NCBI RefSeq assembly: GCF_041146795.1
Contig: NC_135176.1
Span: forward strand, 27,227,786-27,291,785
Length of the DNA stretch: 64,000 nt
Direction of reading: 5' to 3'
From: Maylandia zebra
Taxonomy: Eukaryota; Chordata; Actinopteri; Cichliformes; Cichlidae
The notes under the pieces were generated by a model, which was given only the letters and a program-made list of their open reading frames with translations, had not been told where the DNA came from and did no database searches. Shown here piece after piece: positions 35,706-46,842 of the stretch (its first letter is position 1; each line of letters opens with the position of its first letter). Both the position numbers and the translations under genes were made by a program.

Positions 35706-37639
35706 TTATTTCTGTCCTCCAGTCATTTAAAAAAATATTTTAAGCCAAAGTTGCAATGTGCATCATTGTGAATGGTAATGATGAAAAATGCTTTTGTCAT
35801 CCATTCAAAAAGTAGAGGAAAATGATGTTTGCAGTATTCATACAGCCTAATCCGTGTGTCATAGTTAATTCTCATTTCATTAAATTTTATGAGACTGTGT
35901 TATTTATGAGCAGATGCAGCCACAGTCCCAAAACTGCCTAAACAGCAGCAGCTGTGGCCTGCAGTAACCAAATCCAAAAGAGGAGGTGAAGTGGTCCTCG
36001 TGACCGTTTGGATGGTTTACGCGCAGGACGGTCTGATCCAACAAACCTCTCGACGAATATGACCAAGATGTGGATTCATTTGGTCAATAAAGACACGTCA
36101 TTCACAAGTGTTCGGTGGCGTGTTCTTCTGGGAATGATCTGTGTGCGCTTTAACCTGAAACTCGCAGGCTGACATGTTGCTAAGTGGCTCTCGTGTGTCA
36201 GTATGAAATATATCCAGTTTATTCGGGCTCAGGTGCACTCGGGTTTATATATGCAGCTTCGCCAGTGTGACGCTGGGAGCTGCTGAAAAGTGTTAAATTA
36301 ATCTTTCTGAGTAAAAAAAGAAAAAAGTTTGTGATTACTGATAACGATAATGACAATTGCTCACTGCAGACATGAATTGTAACCAGTGAAGTGGCAAGAC
36401 AATCAAATATATTATGACTTGAAACATTAATCTGTGACTGTGTTGCAGCAAGTTTCTCCAGTTTTTGATTACATTTCTCAAAGTGACACATCCACTGTTT
36501 TTGCCTACTGAGGAGATGATGAACAGCAGGTTATCTGGAGCTCAGCGTGATGGTTGCCTCTCTGCAGATATCCTGATTGGTGCGTGTTTTTCTGCACACA
36601 GAGGGAGATGACTTCACAGCCTGCTAGACAACTCTTGGTGTATTTAAAACAGCAACTTCCCTCTAAAGTAGAGTGAGTTCCCCTCAAATCGACTCAGTCT
36701 CTTAATTCATACACGCAACATATTATTATTGATGTATTCGGTTCAAGCAGGCACTGGTTGTATCTGTCAAAACATATAAAAATAATAATAATAATAATAA
36801 TAATAAAAGAGGGATGTTGGAGTCAGACGTTGGGGAGTCTGCTGAGAAAACAGGCTATGGCCTACTATGACAGCAGACCCAATGAAAGAGGTTACACACA
36901 ACAAAGTCCAACGTCAACACTGACCAAGAACCAACTGGCATATCAGTGCTTTAAAATCAGTAACACAAAGGGAACAATTCTGAGAGGTGTGGACACAATG
37001 AGCTGACCCTGGCAGAGGAGAGCAGTGTTAAAGACCTAGATGATGCTCAGACACCTGCAATGTCTGATACATCCCTCCAGCTGAGGATGAAAACTGCTGT
37101 GGCCGTGGCTTCTGTGTAAACTGTCACTTTGTTGCACTGTCCACTGTGATATACTGAACTACTTTGTTGCTGTCTCTCCTACATTTACTGAGACATTTTT
37201 AATTCTGCTTTATCGTCTTTGATGAATTTTTATATATATCGCTACTCCACAACTGTGTTGCATTTAAGCTATTTGTCGTGACACACAATAAGACTGACCT
37301 ATGAATCATTCAAGCATAAAAAAAGGACGTAACTCAAGGGATGAATCGGCATCGTGTCCACAGATAACAGAAAACTTAGCAAAGAACCAGCTTTGATTTT
37401 AGTCTCTTCAGGCATTTTGTTACTAGCAGCCTGTTACAAAAACACAATGTGTTCCCATTTCTTTTGTTGAAAGTGCAACAATGCCAATAATCACACTTTG
37501 ACAGGCATAAAAATAGTGTTTTGCACCCACAAGGTGATTCCCAAAGAGCTATTAATCGAAAACCTGGAATATCTCGGCATGCTTGGTAGGGTGTCGTAAA
37601 GTATTTCAGAAAACTGGACGAAACAAAGTTGAGTACGAA
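35706..37639. other. Gene-free stretch
   Basis: No exon is recognised. A (TAA)n microsatellite lies at 36781-36806. The minus-strand frame at 37376-37798 has no family resemblance and overlaps a decayed Tc1-like element on the other strand. Confidence 0.4.
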
Positions 37640-37960
37640 AGAAGGAGCAACAGACCAAAAAATTAAAACTTCATCTACAAAACTTGAACAGTATCTGAAA
37701 GTCACGTCCTTAAGAAACAGGAGAAAATCCAGCAAAGACTCAACACGAGATCTCAGAGGTGTATCTGGTCCTTCCATTGATCCATCTACTGTTCGCATCC
37801 ACCACTCTACTCCTCATTGAAATGGTGGATGTTGAGAAACCATTCATAAGAAATGGAAACAGGGAAAAGGGTGAGGTATGCCAAATTACACAAGAACTGG
37901 ACTGAAGCTCAGTGACTCATCACTGCAAGCAGTAAAACATGGTGTTATCTGTGTTTATAT
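37640..37960 (+). mobile_element. Decayed Tc1-like transposase fragment
   Basis: Plus-strand pieces read DPSTVRIHHSTP, then (after a frame change) KPFIRNGNRE and YAKLHKNWTEAQ-like sequence near 37,840-37,910. They correspond to the middle of Tc1 transposase (usual forms STVRRTL, KPFLRKGNK, YAKLHKNWT). Stops and shifts show it is dead, and no terminal repeats were found. Confidence 0.6.
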
Positions 37961-39002
37961 TACACAAATAAATTCTTAATATTGTATATAAATTTGAATA
38001 TCATGTTATATAACATGCAGTAATATAACCATAAAGATGTATGATAAACATAATGAAAACTAAATGGAAAATGGCAGTGTGCTCTGTTAAGGTGTATGTC
38101 ATGAAAGCAAAACAGCTGAATTTGAACAAAATCACAACTAAAGAAGAGACACGTAACTCCGATTCTCCATTTGTGGCTTATTTAAAATTAGATATCTTGA
38201 TTAAAAAAAGTGACCCACTGGATATAATATAATATAATATAATATAATATAATATAATATAATATAATATAATATAATATAATATAATATAATATAAAAG
38301 CTTTTATGAAGGGTTATGCTATAACCATTTTACTGCTTTTTCCTATAATAATCCTGTACTTTCACATTGAAGGTAATAGTGTGTCCAGTAATAAATCCAT
38401 GTGTTACACTAAAATACACTAACGTCCAGTGGTGCTACCATAAAATCTCTGTATATTCCCATAGTGCCTGCAGTCATGAGTAATATATCAGTAACGGCTG
38501 AGGCTGCTCTCACTTGTACATTAGAGCACTGCTGACATCTTGTGGTTAGACAGGCGTCAGGGTTTTGTTTGTTTGTTTCTGTCACAATAAAAAGGAATTT
38601 GTCACCACTGACATTAACATCAAACTGCATCATTTTGTATACTTTTTTTCCATTTCAAGTTAAATTTGAAGGCACAATACTCATCTGGAAGGAGAAAGTG
38701 TGGCTTACATCCAGTAAGCTATTGTTAACTCATTTTGACTTTATCACATATTTATGTTATTCCTTAATGTTTATGAATATGTGCTGTAGGAATTCCCCAC
38801 CTTTGGGACAAATAAAAGTTGCTATATTTTATCTACTGTCACAGTCAGACAAGAGAGGTATAAAGCTGGGAAAGTTATTTTAAAGACAGTGCAGCCTAAG
38901 GTATTTCTACTGTCCCAGCAAGCCAAATGTAATTATTTCATATTGGAATATAATTTTGCTTTTCAATTGCATTAAAATACTTATCTGTCTGGGTTTAATT
39001 TT
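37961..39002. other. Gene-free stretch with pentanucleotide repeat
   Basis: AT-rich sequence with no exon recognised. It contains the pentanucleotide tract listed separately. Confidence 0.4.
38223..38297. repeat. (TATAA)n pentanucleotide microsatellite, about 15 units
   Basis: Fifteen near-perfect tandem ATAAT/TATAA units are uninterrupted. High purity suggests it is young and length-variable. Confidence 0.97.
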
Positions 39003-39226
39003 AATCAAATCAAATCACTTTTATTGTCACATCACATGTGCAGGTACATTGGTACAGCACATGTGAGTGAAATTCTTGTGTGCGAGCTTCACAAGCAACA
39101 GAGTTGTGCAAAATACAACAATGTAAACAAGCAAAATACAAGAATGGCTACATCTGAAACTAATAAATATATGTACAATATATAATAGTATATGCATTTC
39201 TGGATGTGTATACTAAATATTTTTCT

Positions 39227-39228
<2 letters not shown>

Positions 39229-39306
<78 letters not shown>
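39229..39306. repeat. (GT)39 microsatellite inside LINE 3' UTR
   Basis: A pure dinucleotide tract of 78 bp lies within the 3' UTR of the L2 copy. It is likely polymorphic. Confidence 0.97.
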
Positions 39307-39308
<2 letters not shown>

Positions 39309-39459
39309 ACATATTTTACAAATTAAATAGAGTAAACAATAAATAAAATATATATATAAAAAAATTAAATATACAGAGTTGAGACATGTGCAAAACAGTG
39401 GCATTACTGTACAGTATGGAGTGCATAATGTTGAAGTTCCAGTAGTGAAGCTGAGGTGT

Positions 39460-40887
39460 CTATGATGTGTTCAGCAGTCTGATGGCCTGGTGGAAGAAGC
39501 TGTCTCTCAGTCTGCTGGTTCGGGACCGGATGCTGCAGAACCTCCTTCCTGATGGAAGCAGTCTGAACAGTTTATGGCTGGGGTGACTGGAGTCCTTGAT
39601 GATCCTCCCCGCTTTCCTCAGGAACCGCTTCCTGTAGATGTCTTGGAGGGAGGGAAGCTCACCTCCAATTATCCGTTCAGAGCACCGCACTACTCTCTGG
39701 AGAGCTTTGCAGTTGTAGGCGGTGCTGTTGCCATACCAGGTGGTGATGCATCCAGTGAGGATACTCTCAATGGCACAGTGATAGAAGGTCCTGAGGATGC
39801 AGGGGCTCATGCCGAATCTTTTCAGTCTCCTGAGAAAGAAGAGGCGCTGCTGCGCCTTCTTCACTGTTTTGTTTGTGTGTACTGACCACGTAAGATCCTC
39901 AGCCAGATGTACACCAAGAAACCGGAAGCTGCTCACTCTCTCCACAGCAGCGCCGCTGATGGTGATGGGGGTGTGTACTTCTCTGCACCTCCGGAAGTCC
40001 ACTATCAACTCCTTTGTCTTTGCGACGTTGAGGGTGAGATGGTTGTCTTGACACCAGTGGGTCAGGGCGCTGACCTCCTCCCTGTAAGCCGTCTCATCAC
40101 CGTTGGTGATAAGACCCACCACTGTAGTGTCGTCCGCAAACTTCACAATGATGTTGGAGCTGTTAGTGGCCGTGCAGTCGTAGGTGTAGAGTGAGTACAG
40201 GAGAGGGCTCAGTACACACCCCTGTGGAGCACCAGTGTTCAGTGTGACGGGGGATGAGGTGATGCTGCCCAGTCTGACCACCTGGCGTCTGTCAGACAGG
40301 AAGCTAAGGATCCAGCTGCAGAGGGAGCTGCTCAGTCCTAGATCCTGCAGTTTCCTGTCCAGCTTCGAGGGAACGATGGTATTGAATGCTGAGCTGTAAT
40401 CTACAAACAGCATTCTCACATACGTGTCTCTCTTCTCCAGGTGTGACAGGGCAGTGTGTAGTGTCAGGGCTATGGCATCATCAGTGGACCTGTTGTGGCG
40501 GTATGCGAACTGTAGAGGGTCCAGTGAGTCGGGTAGTGCAGAGCAGATGAAGTCCCTGACCAGCTTCTCGAAGCATTTGCTTACGATGGGGGTCAGGGCT
40601 ACAGGTCGCCAGTCGTTCAATGAGGAGATGGTGGAGGATTTGGGTACAGGGACGACGGTGGCCATTTTGAAGCAGGCTGGGACTACAGACAGAGAGAGGG
40701 AAAGGTTGAAGATGTGCGTGAACACTCCAGCCAGCTGAGCCGCGCATGACTTGAGGACGCGGCCGGGAATCCCGTCCGGACCAGTAGCTTTGCGTGCGTT
40801 CACCTTCCTGAAGCACCTCCGCACATCCTCCTCAGACACAGTGTGCGCACTGACGTCATCCGCGGTGCGCACACTGTCCGGTCTCAT
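39460..40887 (-). CDS. L2-type LINE reverse transcriptase, N-terminally truncated
   Basis: This frame has 475 residues from its first Met and no stop inside. RT boxes in order: ARKATGPDGIPGRVLK (about 31-46), LQFAYRHNRSTDDA (125-138), FVDYSSAFNT with the first catalytic Asp (161-170), GAPQGCVLSPLLYSL (219-233), FADDTTVVG with the catalytic Asp pair (250-258), and VSSFRFLGVHL. The C-terminal SHPSHKLFRLLPSGRRF and DSFFHQAIRLLN are L2-clade signatures. A full protein would carry an endonuclease in front; that part is absent. The enzyme would copy LINE RNA into a nicked target. This copy is not autonomous, but the intact frame shows recent insertion. Confidence 0.9.
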   Translation of the reverse strand: MRPDSVRTADDVSAHTVSEEDVRRCFRKVNARKATGPDGIPGRVLKSCAAQLAGVFTHIFNLSLSLSVVPACFKMATVVPVPKSSTISSLNDWRPVALTPIVSKCFEKLVRDFICSALPDSLDPLQFAYRHNRSTDDAIALTLHTALSHLEKRDTYVRMLFVDYSSAFNTIVPSKLDRKLQDLGLSSSLCSWILSFLSDRRQVVRLGSITSSPVTLNTGAPQGCVLSPLLYSLYTYDCTATNSSNIIVKFADDTTVVGLITNGDETAYREEVSALTHWCQDNHLTLNVAKTKELIVDFRRCREVHTPITISGAAVERVSSFRFLGVHLAEDLTWSVHTNKTVKKAQQRLFFLRRLKRFGMSPCILRTFYHCAIESILTGCITTWYGNSTAYNCKALQRVVRCSERIIGGELPSLQDIYRKRFLRKAGRIIKDSSHPSHKLFRLLPSGRRFCSIRSRTSRLRDSFFHQAIRLLNTS

Positions 40888-41339
40888 GGTGTTCGCTGTG
40901 TCGAATCTAGCGTAGAATACGTTTAGATCCTCACACAGAGGATGCTTTAGTTAACGTGTCGTCTCCAATTATGTTGTGCATGTCACAGTTTAACAGTTTC
41001 TCAGTGCTGTATCTGGGTTTTGTCTTAAAGCAAACTAGTGTAGTCATGGAAAGACTACTAAAAGTCATTTTTTAAAGTGCAGTGCAGATGCTGGAGGATG
41101 CCGAATTGCAGCAATGGCTCCCATATTTATGTAATCCTTCCATTTAATACAAGGGAAGTGAAAAACACTGAATGACTTTCAGTACCTAAAGTTTGTAAAT
41201 TAATTTTGCTACTATTGTTCTGTAGTTCTGAAGTTATAATGGAGCGCATTCGGGGCGTTTTGTCGTTCAGGTAAAACTTCCTTTAAGGTGTTTCATCTTC
41301 TGTCCTGATGATCCAGCTGTTGCAGGACATTTAGCACAG

Positions 41340-41538
41340 ATTCAGTAACGCCATGATCAGATCCTTCGACTAGCCAATAGGAAAACACAACAACCCTGCC
41401 GTGATGAAAAACTCGTCGCTCATTGGTGAATCTTCGTGTGACGTTTTGGGAAACTAGCTGTTAATTGGTCGTCTGCCCGACTTTAGTTGAGTGAGCCTCC
41501 CTCCATCGTTGTTCCGGGATACCTGCAACCAAGAAAAG
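41340..41538 (+). promoter_or_regulatory. sc5d: sc5d promoter and noncoding first exon (predicted)
   Basis: Three CCAAT boxes lie within about 95 bp: CCAAT at 41374-41378 and inverted ATTGG at 41422-41426 and 41464-41468. A TGACGT half-site also lies in the interval. A likely 5' UTR exon ends at AAGAAAAG|GTACAG (41538). CCAAT/NF-Y sites commonly cooperate with SREBP in sterol-synthesis genes (known biology), but I did not find a convincing SRE. The transcription start is inferred. Confidence 0.5.
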
Positions 41539-43025
41539 GTACAGTGCTATTTACATGGCTGTAACTTTATATTAATAGTGTGACACTCCAGGTTAGTTGT
41601 ATTTAAACCCGATTAAGCCTTTTTGGAGTCCCTTTAGTGAAGCCAAATTCTGCAAAAAATGGGGTTTCTACGCATAACGAGTAGTTATTGTCATGTTTTT
41701 GCGTTCATGTATGTGCTTTGCAAAACTTTTCAGTGTACATCCATCCAGCCTTCATTTTTCATGTTTCAAATACCCATTTTTAATTTTCTTAGAGGAAAGT
41801 GAGCGATGTGGAGCTGTGACGAAATACTTTACGCGTTTCGGTTGAAACGGAAACGGTAATGTTAAAGACGGACAATGCAGATGCTTATTCGGTTTTTGTG
41901 ATTTTTACAAACTCCGGGCTCTTTCACTTACCGTTATGTGTATGTGACAGTTAGGCTATGTTATCTGATCTAACCGGTTCAGGAAAGTGATCAAAGAAAG
42001 GCGGCCGATGGCACGCTTGGTGTCGGTAAATGCCACCGTCAGGTGTTTCTTTTGGTGGAATTCCAACTATGAGTCTGATTTACACGCCTGATGGGCACCT
42101 GCCGTTAAGTCTGTGGGAGAAATGCAAACTGCAAAGAAGGTGGTAAAAGTACCACTTTCAGATGGGGGGAAAAATTAAAGCCTTATTTATGAATTTAAGA
42201 GTTTAAGCGTTTTTTCAACAAATGTGACTTTATACATGGACTTTTTAAAAAATCCACTAAAATAAAGTTTAAGTTGGATAATGACACAAAGGAAGTGCCA
42301 GGAGGCCTTCCAAGATGACTGCATCTTGGCTACATCTGTCTGATATTTATTGGAAAACTAGTTATGAAATTCCCGAGCTGCCAGACTAACTAGTGCTGTG
42401 GTTGCTCTAACATTTCCAAAAAAAACATGTAACCCAACTACGAGGAAGACAACAGTAACTCAGCAGTCTGTGACTTTAAGCCCATTTGTTTGCCTACATT
42501 GCCAGTTAAGACTGAACCTAGAGGAGTAGCAGGTTTGGTGTTAAATTTGAATATGTTCAGTTGGCAGCCAAGGGTGGCCTATCAGCATTAAGCAGGAGGT
42601 GTTGATGGAAAACCACCAACTCACTACCTGGCAGCAACAGCACGCCACTGTATGAATCACCATATGTTACTGAACCAGGAGTGGCATACAGTCTGTGACT
42701 TTTCCATCTCTGCATCACTCTAAGATGGCAACGGCTGTAAAATTTAGAAGCTATGAAAATGAGCAGTGGAGGTGGAGGTTCGGGCACTCGGCTAGGAACT
42801 TTCTGTGCACCCTCCATTGGATATTTTATGGGCAACTGGGAAGAAGGATTTGTGAAATGCCTCAGTTAGCATACTCAATATGACCTGACACCAGATAAGC
42901 AAAAGATAATGGATGGCGAGAAAATTAAAGGTGAATAAGGGAGACTAAACCTCTCAACACTCTCAAAAGGAAATGCTCTGATATAAATATTGACTTTCTT
43001 TTGTTGTATTTTTACAGATTCAGCC

Positions 43026-44636
43026 ATGGATCTTGTGCTGAATGTCGCTGACTACTACTTCTTCACGCCGTACGTGTACCCAGCGTCGTGGCCTGAAGAC
43101 GGAGCCCTGCGGCAGATTATCAGCCTGCTGGTGGTGACGAACCTCGGAGCTGCAGTCCTGTACCTGGGCCTGGGAGCCATCAGCTACTACTTCATCTTCG
43201 ACCACAATCTGATGAAACACCCACACTTCTTGGAGGTATAAAGCCCATATCTTGTTTTTATGACTGAGTGTTGGCAGAGCTAAAGCCTGCAATCAATTGA
43301 CCTTTGTATCTGCAAAAGGGTGTACAGATTTATAGGAACACTTGCAAATTACTGTCGTGTGCACACTATGGCTTCAAAACCAAGAATTAATAGTGTTTTT
43401 ATTGCGAAACTAACTGTATTTTATAGTTGTTTATGTTACTGGTTTCACCTCCTGTAGTGTTGTTAATGCTTTTCCTGCCTAACGGACATGTAGTGTCTAC
43501 ATGTAGTGATTTAATTGGGCCATTTAACTGGGGTGAGGGTCTCTTCATGAAAGCCTTTGTGTGTCTTTTAAGGCTGGGTGAGATTAATTTTTGTTTTTTT
43601 AGCCCCCAAACTACTTTGTTTGAAATGCGCTTTGATAATTTTGTCCATCAAAGTTAATAACAGGAATTCCCCACATTGGTTTCATTTTTTTTTTCATTCT
43701 TATTTATTTTATTACATATTAAAAAAATGTTACTTATTGTTATTTGTAGAATCAAGTATGGCGAGAAATCAAATATGCGATGACCTCTCTGCCCGTGATC
43801 AGCATTCCCACTGTGGCTTTGTTTTTCACTGAAGTCAGAGGCTACAGCAAACTCTACGATCATGTTGCCGATTCGCCCCTCGGTAAGCTGAAGAAGCAGC
43901 AGAAAATGTTTCAAATTCTCCTAAAGTTTTTGTCGGTGACATGACCTCTGTGCTTTCAGGTTGGCCCGGCCTTTTCCTGAGTATGATTTCATTCCTGTTC
44001 TTTACTGACATGTGCATCTACTGGATTCACCGCTTCTTACACCATAAGCTTATTTACAAGGTGAGGACACTTGTGTTTTTTCGTACTGGCAATATACAAT
44101 TGCTGAATAGTGGAAATGTCTTTATCGTGCGTTAAACTTTATTGACCTCACTGCTCTCTTGTCCCCAACAGCTGTTTCACAAACCACACCACATCTGGAA
44201 GATCCCCACTCCCTTTGCCAGTCATGCTTTTCATCCAGTGGACGGCTTCCTGCAAGGAATGCCCTACCACATCTACCCGTTCCTCTTCCCCCTCCACAAG
44301 GTGCTCTACTTGGCTCTTTACGTTTTCGTTAACATCTGGACCATCTCCATCCACGACGGCGACTATCGTGTACCCGGAGCTCTGACGAGCGTCATCAACG
44401 GCTCAGCTCACCACACTGACCACCACCTCTTCTTCGACTACAACTACGGTCAATATTTCACTCTGTGGGACCGCCTGGGAGGCTCCTATAGGCACCCGTC
44501 AGCTCTGATGGGGAAAGGTCCCCATGATCTGATCAGGAAACTTCAAGCAGAGGGAAAGTTGGGAAATGACGAAGCGAAGCCTAACGGGCAAGTGAATGGA
44601 CGGGCTCAGAGGGGAGTTACCTGTAAGGAGGAGTAA
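43026..44636 (+). CDS. sc5d: Lathosterol oxidase (sterol C5-desaturase)
   Basis: There are four coding exons: 43026-43235, 43750-43882, 43960-44060 and 44172-44636. All borders are GT-AG and the phases are consistent, giving 302 aa (human SC5D is about 299). The start ATG has a good context (CAGCCATGG), 8 nt after an acceptor at 43017. The N-terminus [20 protein letters not shown] is nearly that of mammalian SC5D. The iron-binding histidine boxes of the fatty acid hydroxylase superfamily are intact: HRFLHH (138-143), HKPHH (151-155) and HHTDHH (228-233). Hydrophobic spans near 30-55, 85-105, 118-137 and 185-205 fit an ER membrane enzyme. It introduces the C5 double bond, turning lathosterol into 7-dehydrocholesterol late in cholesterol synthesis. 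The 3' end faces plekhb1, 2.2 kb away. Confidence 0.97.
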
Positions 44637-46842
44637 CAGTACGCGGGTTATGAATAATTTCAGAAAGTGATCTCTATTTTTTTGTAAAGACAATTTGCTA
44701 AAGCCCAGCGTATTGGAGAGTAATTGGAGTTCATGTATGTGCCAAATAAGCCTTTGTAAGAATTGAGTTCTTGTGGAGCAATGAGTGAATGTGAAACGGC
44801 TGCCCCTGGTTGGACTGCACACACATACCAATCACAAACTATCGACTAACATCCGGAGATGGGGTGTTGTTTTGTAGTGTAACAGATTTTTGCGAACCGC
44901 GCAGCAAAGAGACTTGAGGATCACCAGAAAGCTGGAGCTGCTGGAGCTACTGGAGCTTCTTCAGTCACCAACCAGACCTGAGGCTGATTTCATAGGGCTC
45001 TACTAAAGCCAGAGGTTTTTATTTGACAGGTTATAAATCAGAGTAACCCAAAAGTTGAAACACTGGCTAATCAGCCATGCCTACTTTGCACTTCCAGCTT
45101 TTATTATTATTTTTTTTTTTTTAAGAGTCATAAGAAACGTAAGAGAAGAGCAGCAGAGGCCTCATTAACTTTAATTTTTCAAAAGTCGTGTCTTCTGTTG
45201 CAATTTAATTAAAATATTGAGAAGATGGCAATTATAAGTAACCGTTAGAAATTATGTTGCCAACAGAAGTGTCAAAGAAATTCTGAAACATTTAAAAAAA
45301 TCTTAGAAAATGTGTTTTATAGATATATACTGGGCAGTTTCCTCTCGGTAGGGAATAAAGTTTGTGGGATAAATATGGGTGCCACATGTGGTTCATTTAT
45401 TCTTAAGCCCTCACATGGATCATACCTTAAACAGACCTGCATTTATACATCCATCCCCCTCAAAGCACTGATGTGGTGTGATGCATACAACTCCATATTC
45501 TTGGTTCTTTCTTTTTGAGCTCTGCAGGATTTTTTTTCATGTGCACTGATTCTGGTTATAAAGACAAGAGAATAGTTGAACGCGATCATTTAATACATGT
45601 TTTGCATTTTAATACTATAGTTGTAGCATGCGACATAGAACTGCAATAAATGTATGCACCGAAAGATCACACAGCTCATGTCAGTCTTTGCTGAGATTAC
45701 ATTAGCATCATTGTCAGTGTGTTGATGGATACAGAGTAGAAATGCTTTGTGGATTTTTTTTTTTTTTTTTTTTGAAATATTAATACAATAATAAATTTGA
45801 AATATATTTTGGGAAAATAGTGTCTCTTTATATTTTATTTTAAGAGCTTGTATTTTATGGAAGCTTGTTTCCACTTCCAAAAACAACTTCTTTTTTTGCT
45901 TGGGATTAATGTCTCAAAATTTCAACTAAATAACTCAACTGACTCATGGGTGTCAAATGTTTTCCTTATTGGTGGACTCCTCAAACTTCCATAGTTGTTG
46001 GACTTGCAGTTGTAGTTTAAACCCATGGTTTCATCAAACACTTTGACCTAAAGGCAAGCTGACTGCCTAAGACGCAGTCTTCAGTCCCTTGAAGTTTGAC
46101 CTGCTGAGCTTTTGGGTCATCCGTCCATCTTCAGGTAGTCGAGGCAGCGATACTGACGAGAGCTATGAAAAATGCTAGTTAGTGGTTGTATAGCTAGGAC
46201 TGTTGTGCAGTGAAAACAAAAGTGAATTTCAGTGTATTATAATTTATTTTTAATATATCTACTTGTTTTCTAGTGAGGTGCTAATATTTTAATATTTCTT
46301 ACAAACTACACTTTGTCTAGAATTCCACTGGTAAAATAACTCGTATATAAAACCAACTTCCTGCTTTGCAAACGTTCATAAGTGGTGATGTAAAACTCTA
46401 CAACCTTGGTGCTGTTGCAGTACAATGTGTAGTGTTATACCAAGAGTTTTGTGCATAAATCTAAACAAGTAATTTTTGGTGCTTAAACTTAACCAGCAAG
46501 TAAAAGCAAAACTTACAAAAGACAAGTGAGAACAAAGTGCACAAAGCTCCCAAAAACCACATTCTCGTATGTACGCTTTAAAACCGTAATGTTTGTTCTT
46601 CTAATATTGTGGCAGCCAGTATTTTTAAAACACAGACGACACAGGGGAGCAGCATCTGACAGTGTTTTACACGTTTAAGATGACAACGCAGGTTTTATAT
46701 GCTCATAATAAAGAACAAAAGCAGCTTTTTTATCAGAGCAAGTATGATGGGAAAGCCTGTTCTACACATGCTCGTTAGATGTCCAACTCCCTTGTCTTGG
46801 TGACAGGCAGGCTTTGCTCTCCTGTCAGTAATGTCAGTCATC
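44637..46842. other. sc5d 3' UTR and intergenic DNA
   Basis: Possible poly(A) signals AATAAA at 45354-45359 and 45645-45650 could end the sc5d transcript. A poly(T) run of about 23 lies at 45750-45772. Nothing else is recognised before the plekhb1 stop codon. Confidence 0.5.

Larger units (their letters stand above)
39003..40955 (-). mobile_element. L2-clade LINE, 5'-truncated
   Basis: On the minus strand a reverse-transcriptase frame runs from about 40955 to 39460. It is followed by a 3' UTR that contains a long CA/GT tract and ends with ACATGTGATGTGACAATAAA and a short GATTT(GATTT) tail near 39005. The tail form TGACAATAAAAGTGATTTGA is typical of fish L2 elements. The endonuclease half is missing, which is the usual 5' truncation. 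In-frame homology upstream of the first Met (DLNVFYARFDTANT) shows the break lies near 40955. Confidence 0.88.

Noticed and set aside
37376-37798. Minus-strand frame of 140 codons
   Set aside because: Cys/Phe/Leu-rich with no recognisable motif, and it overlaps Tc1-like transposase text on the plus strand.
39089-39310. Minus-strand frame starting with Thr/His repeats
   Set aside because: Produced by the GT microsatellite in the LINE 3' UTR.
43427-43657. Open frames in sc5d intron
   Set aside because: They sit between coding exons, with no splice use and no similarity; ordinary intronic frames.
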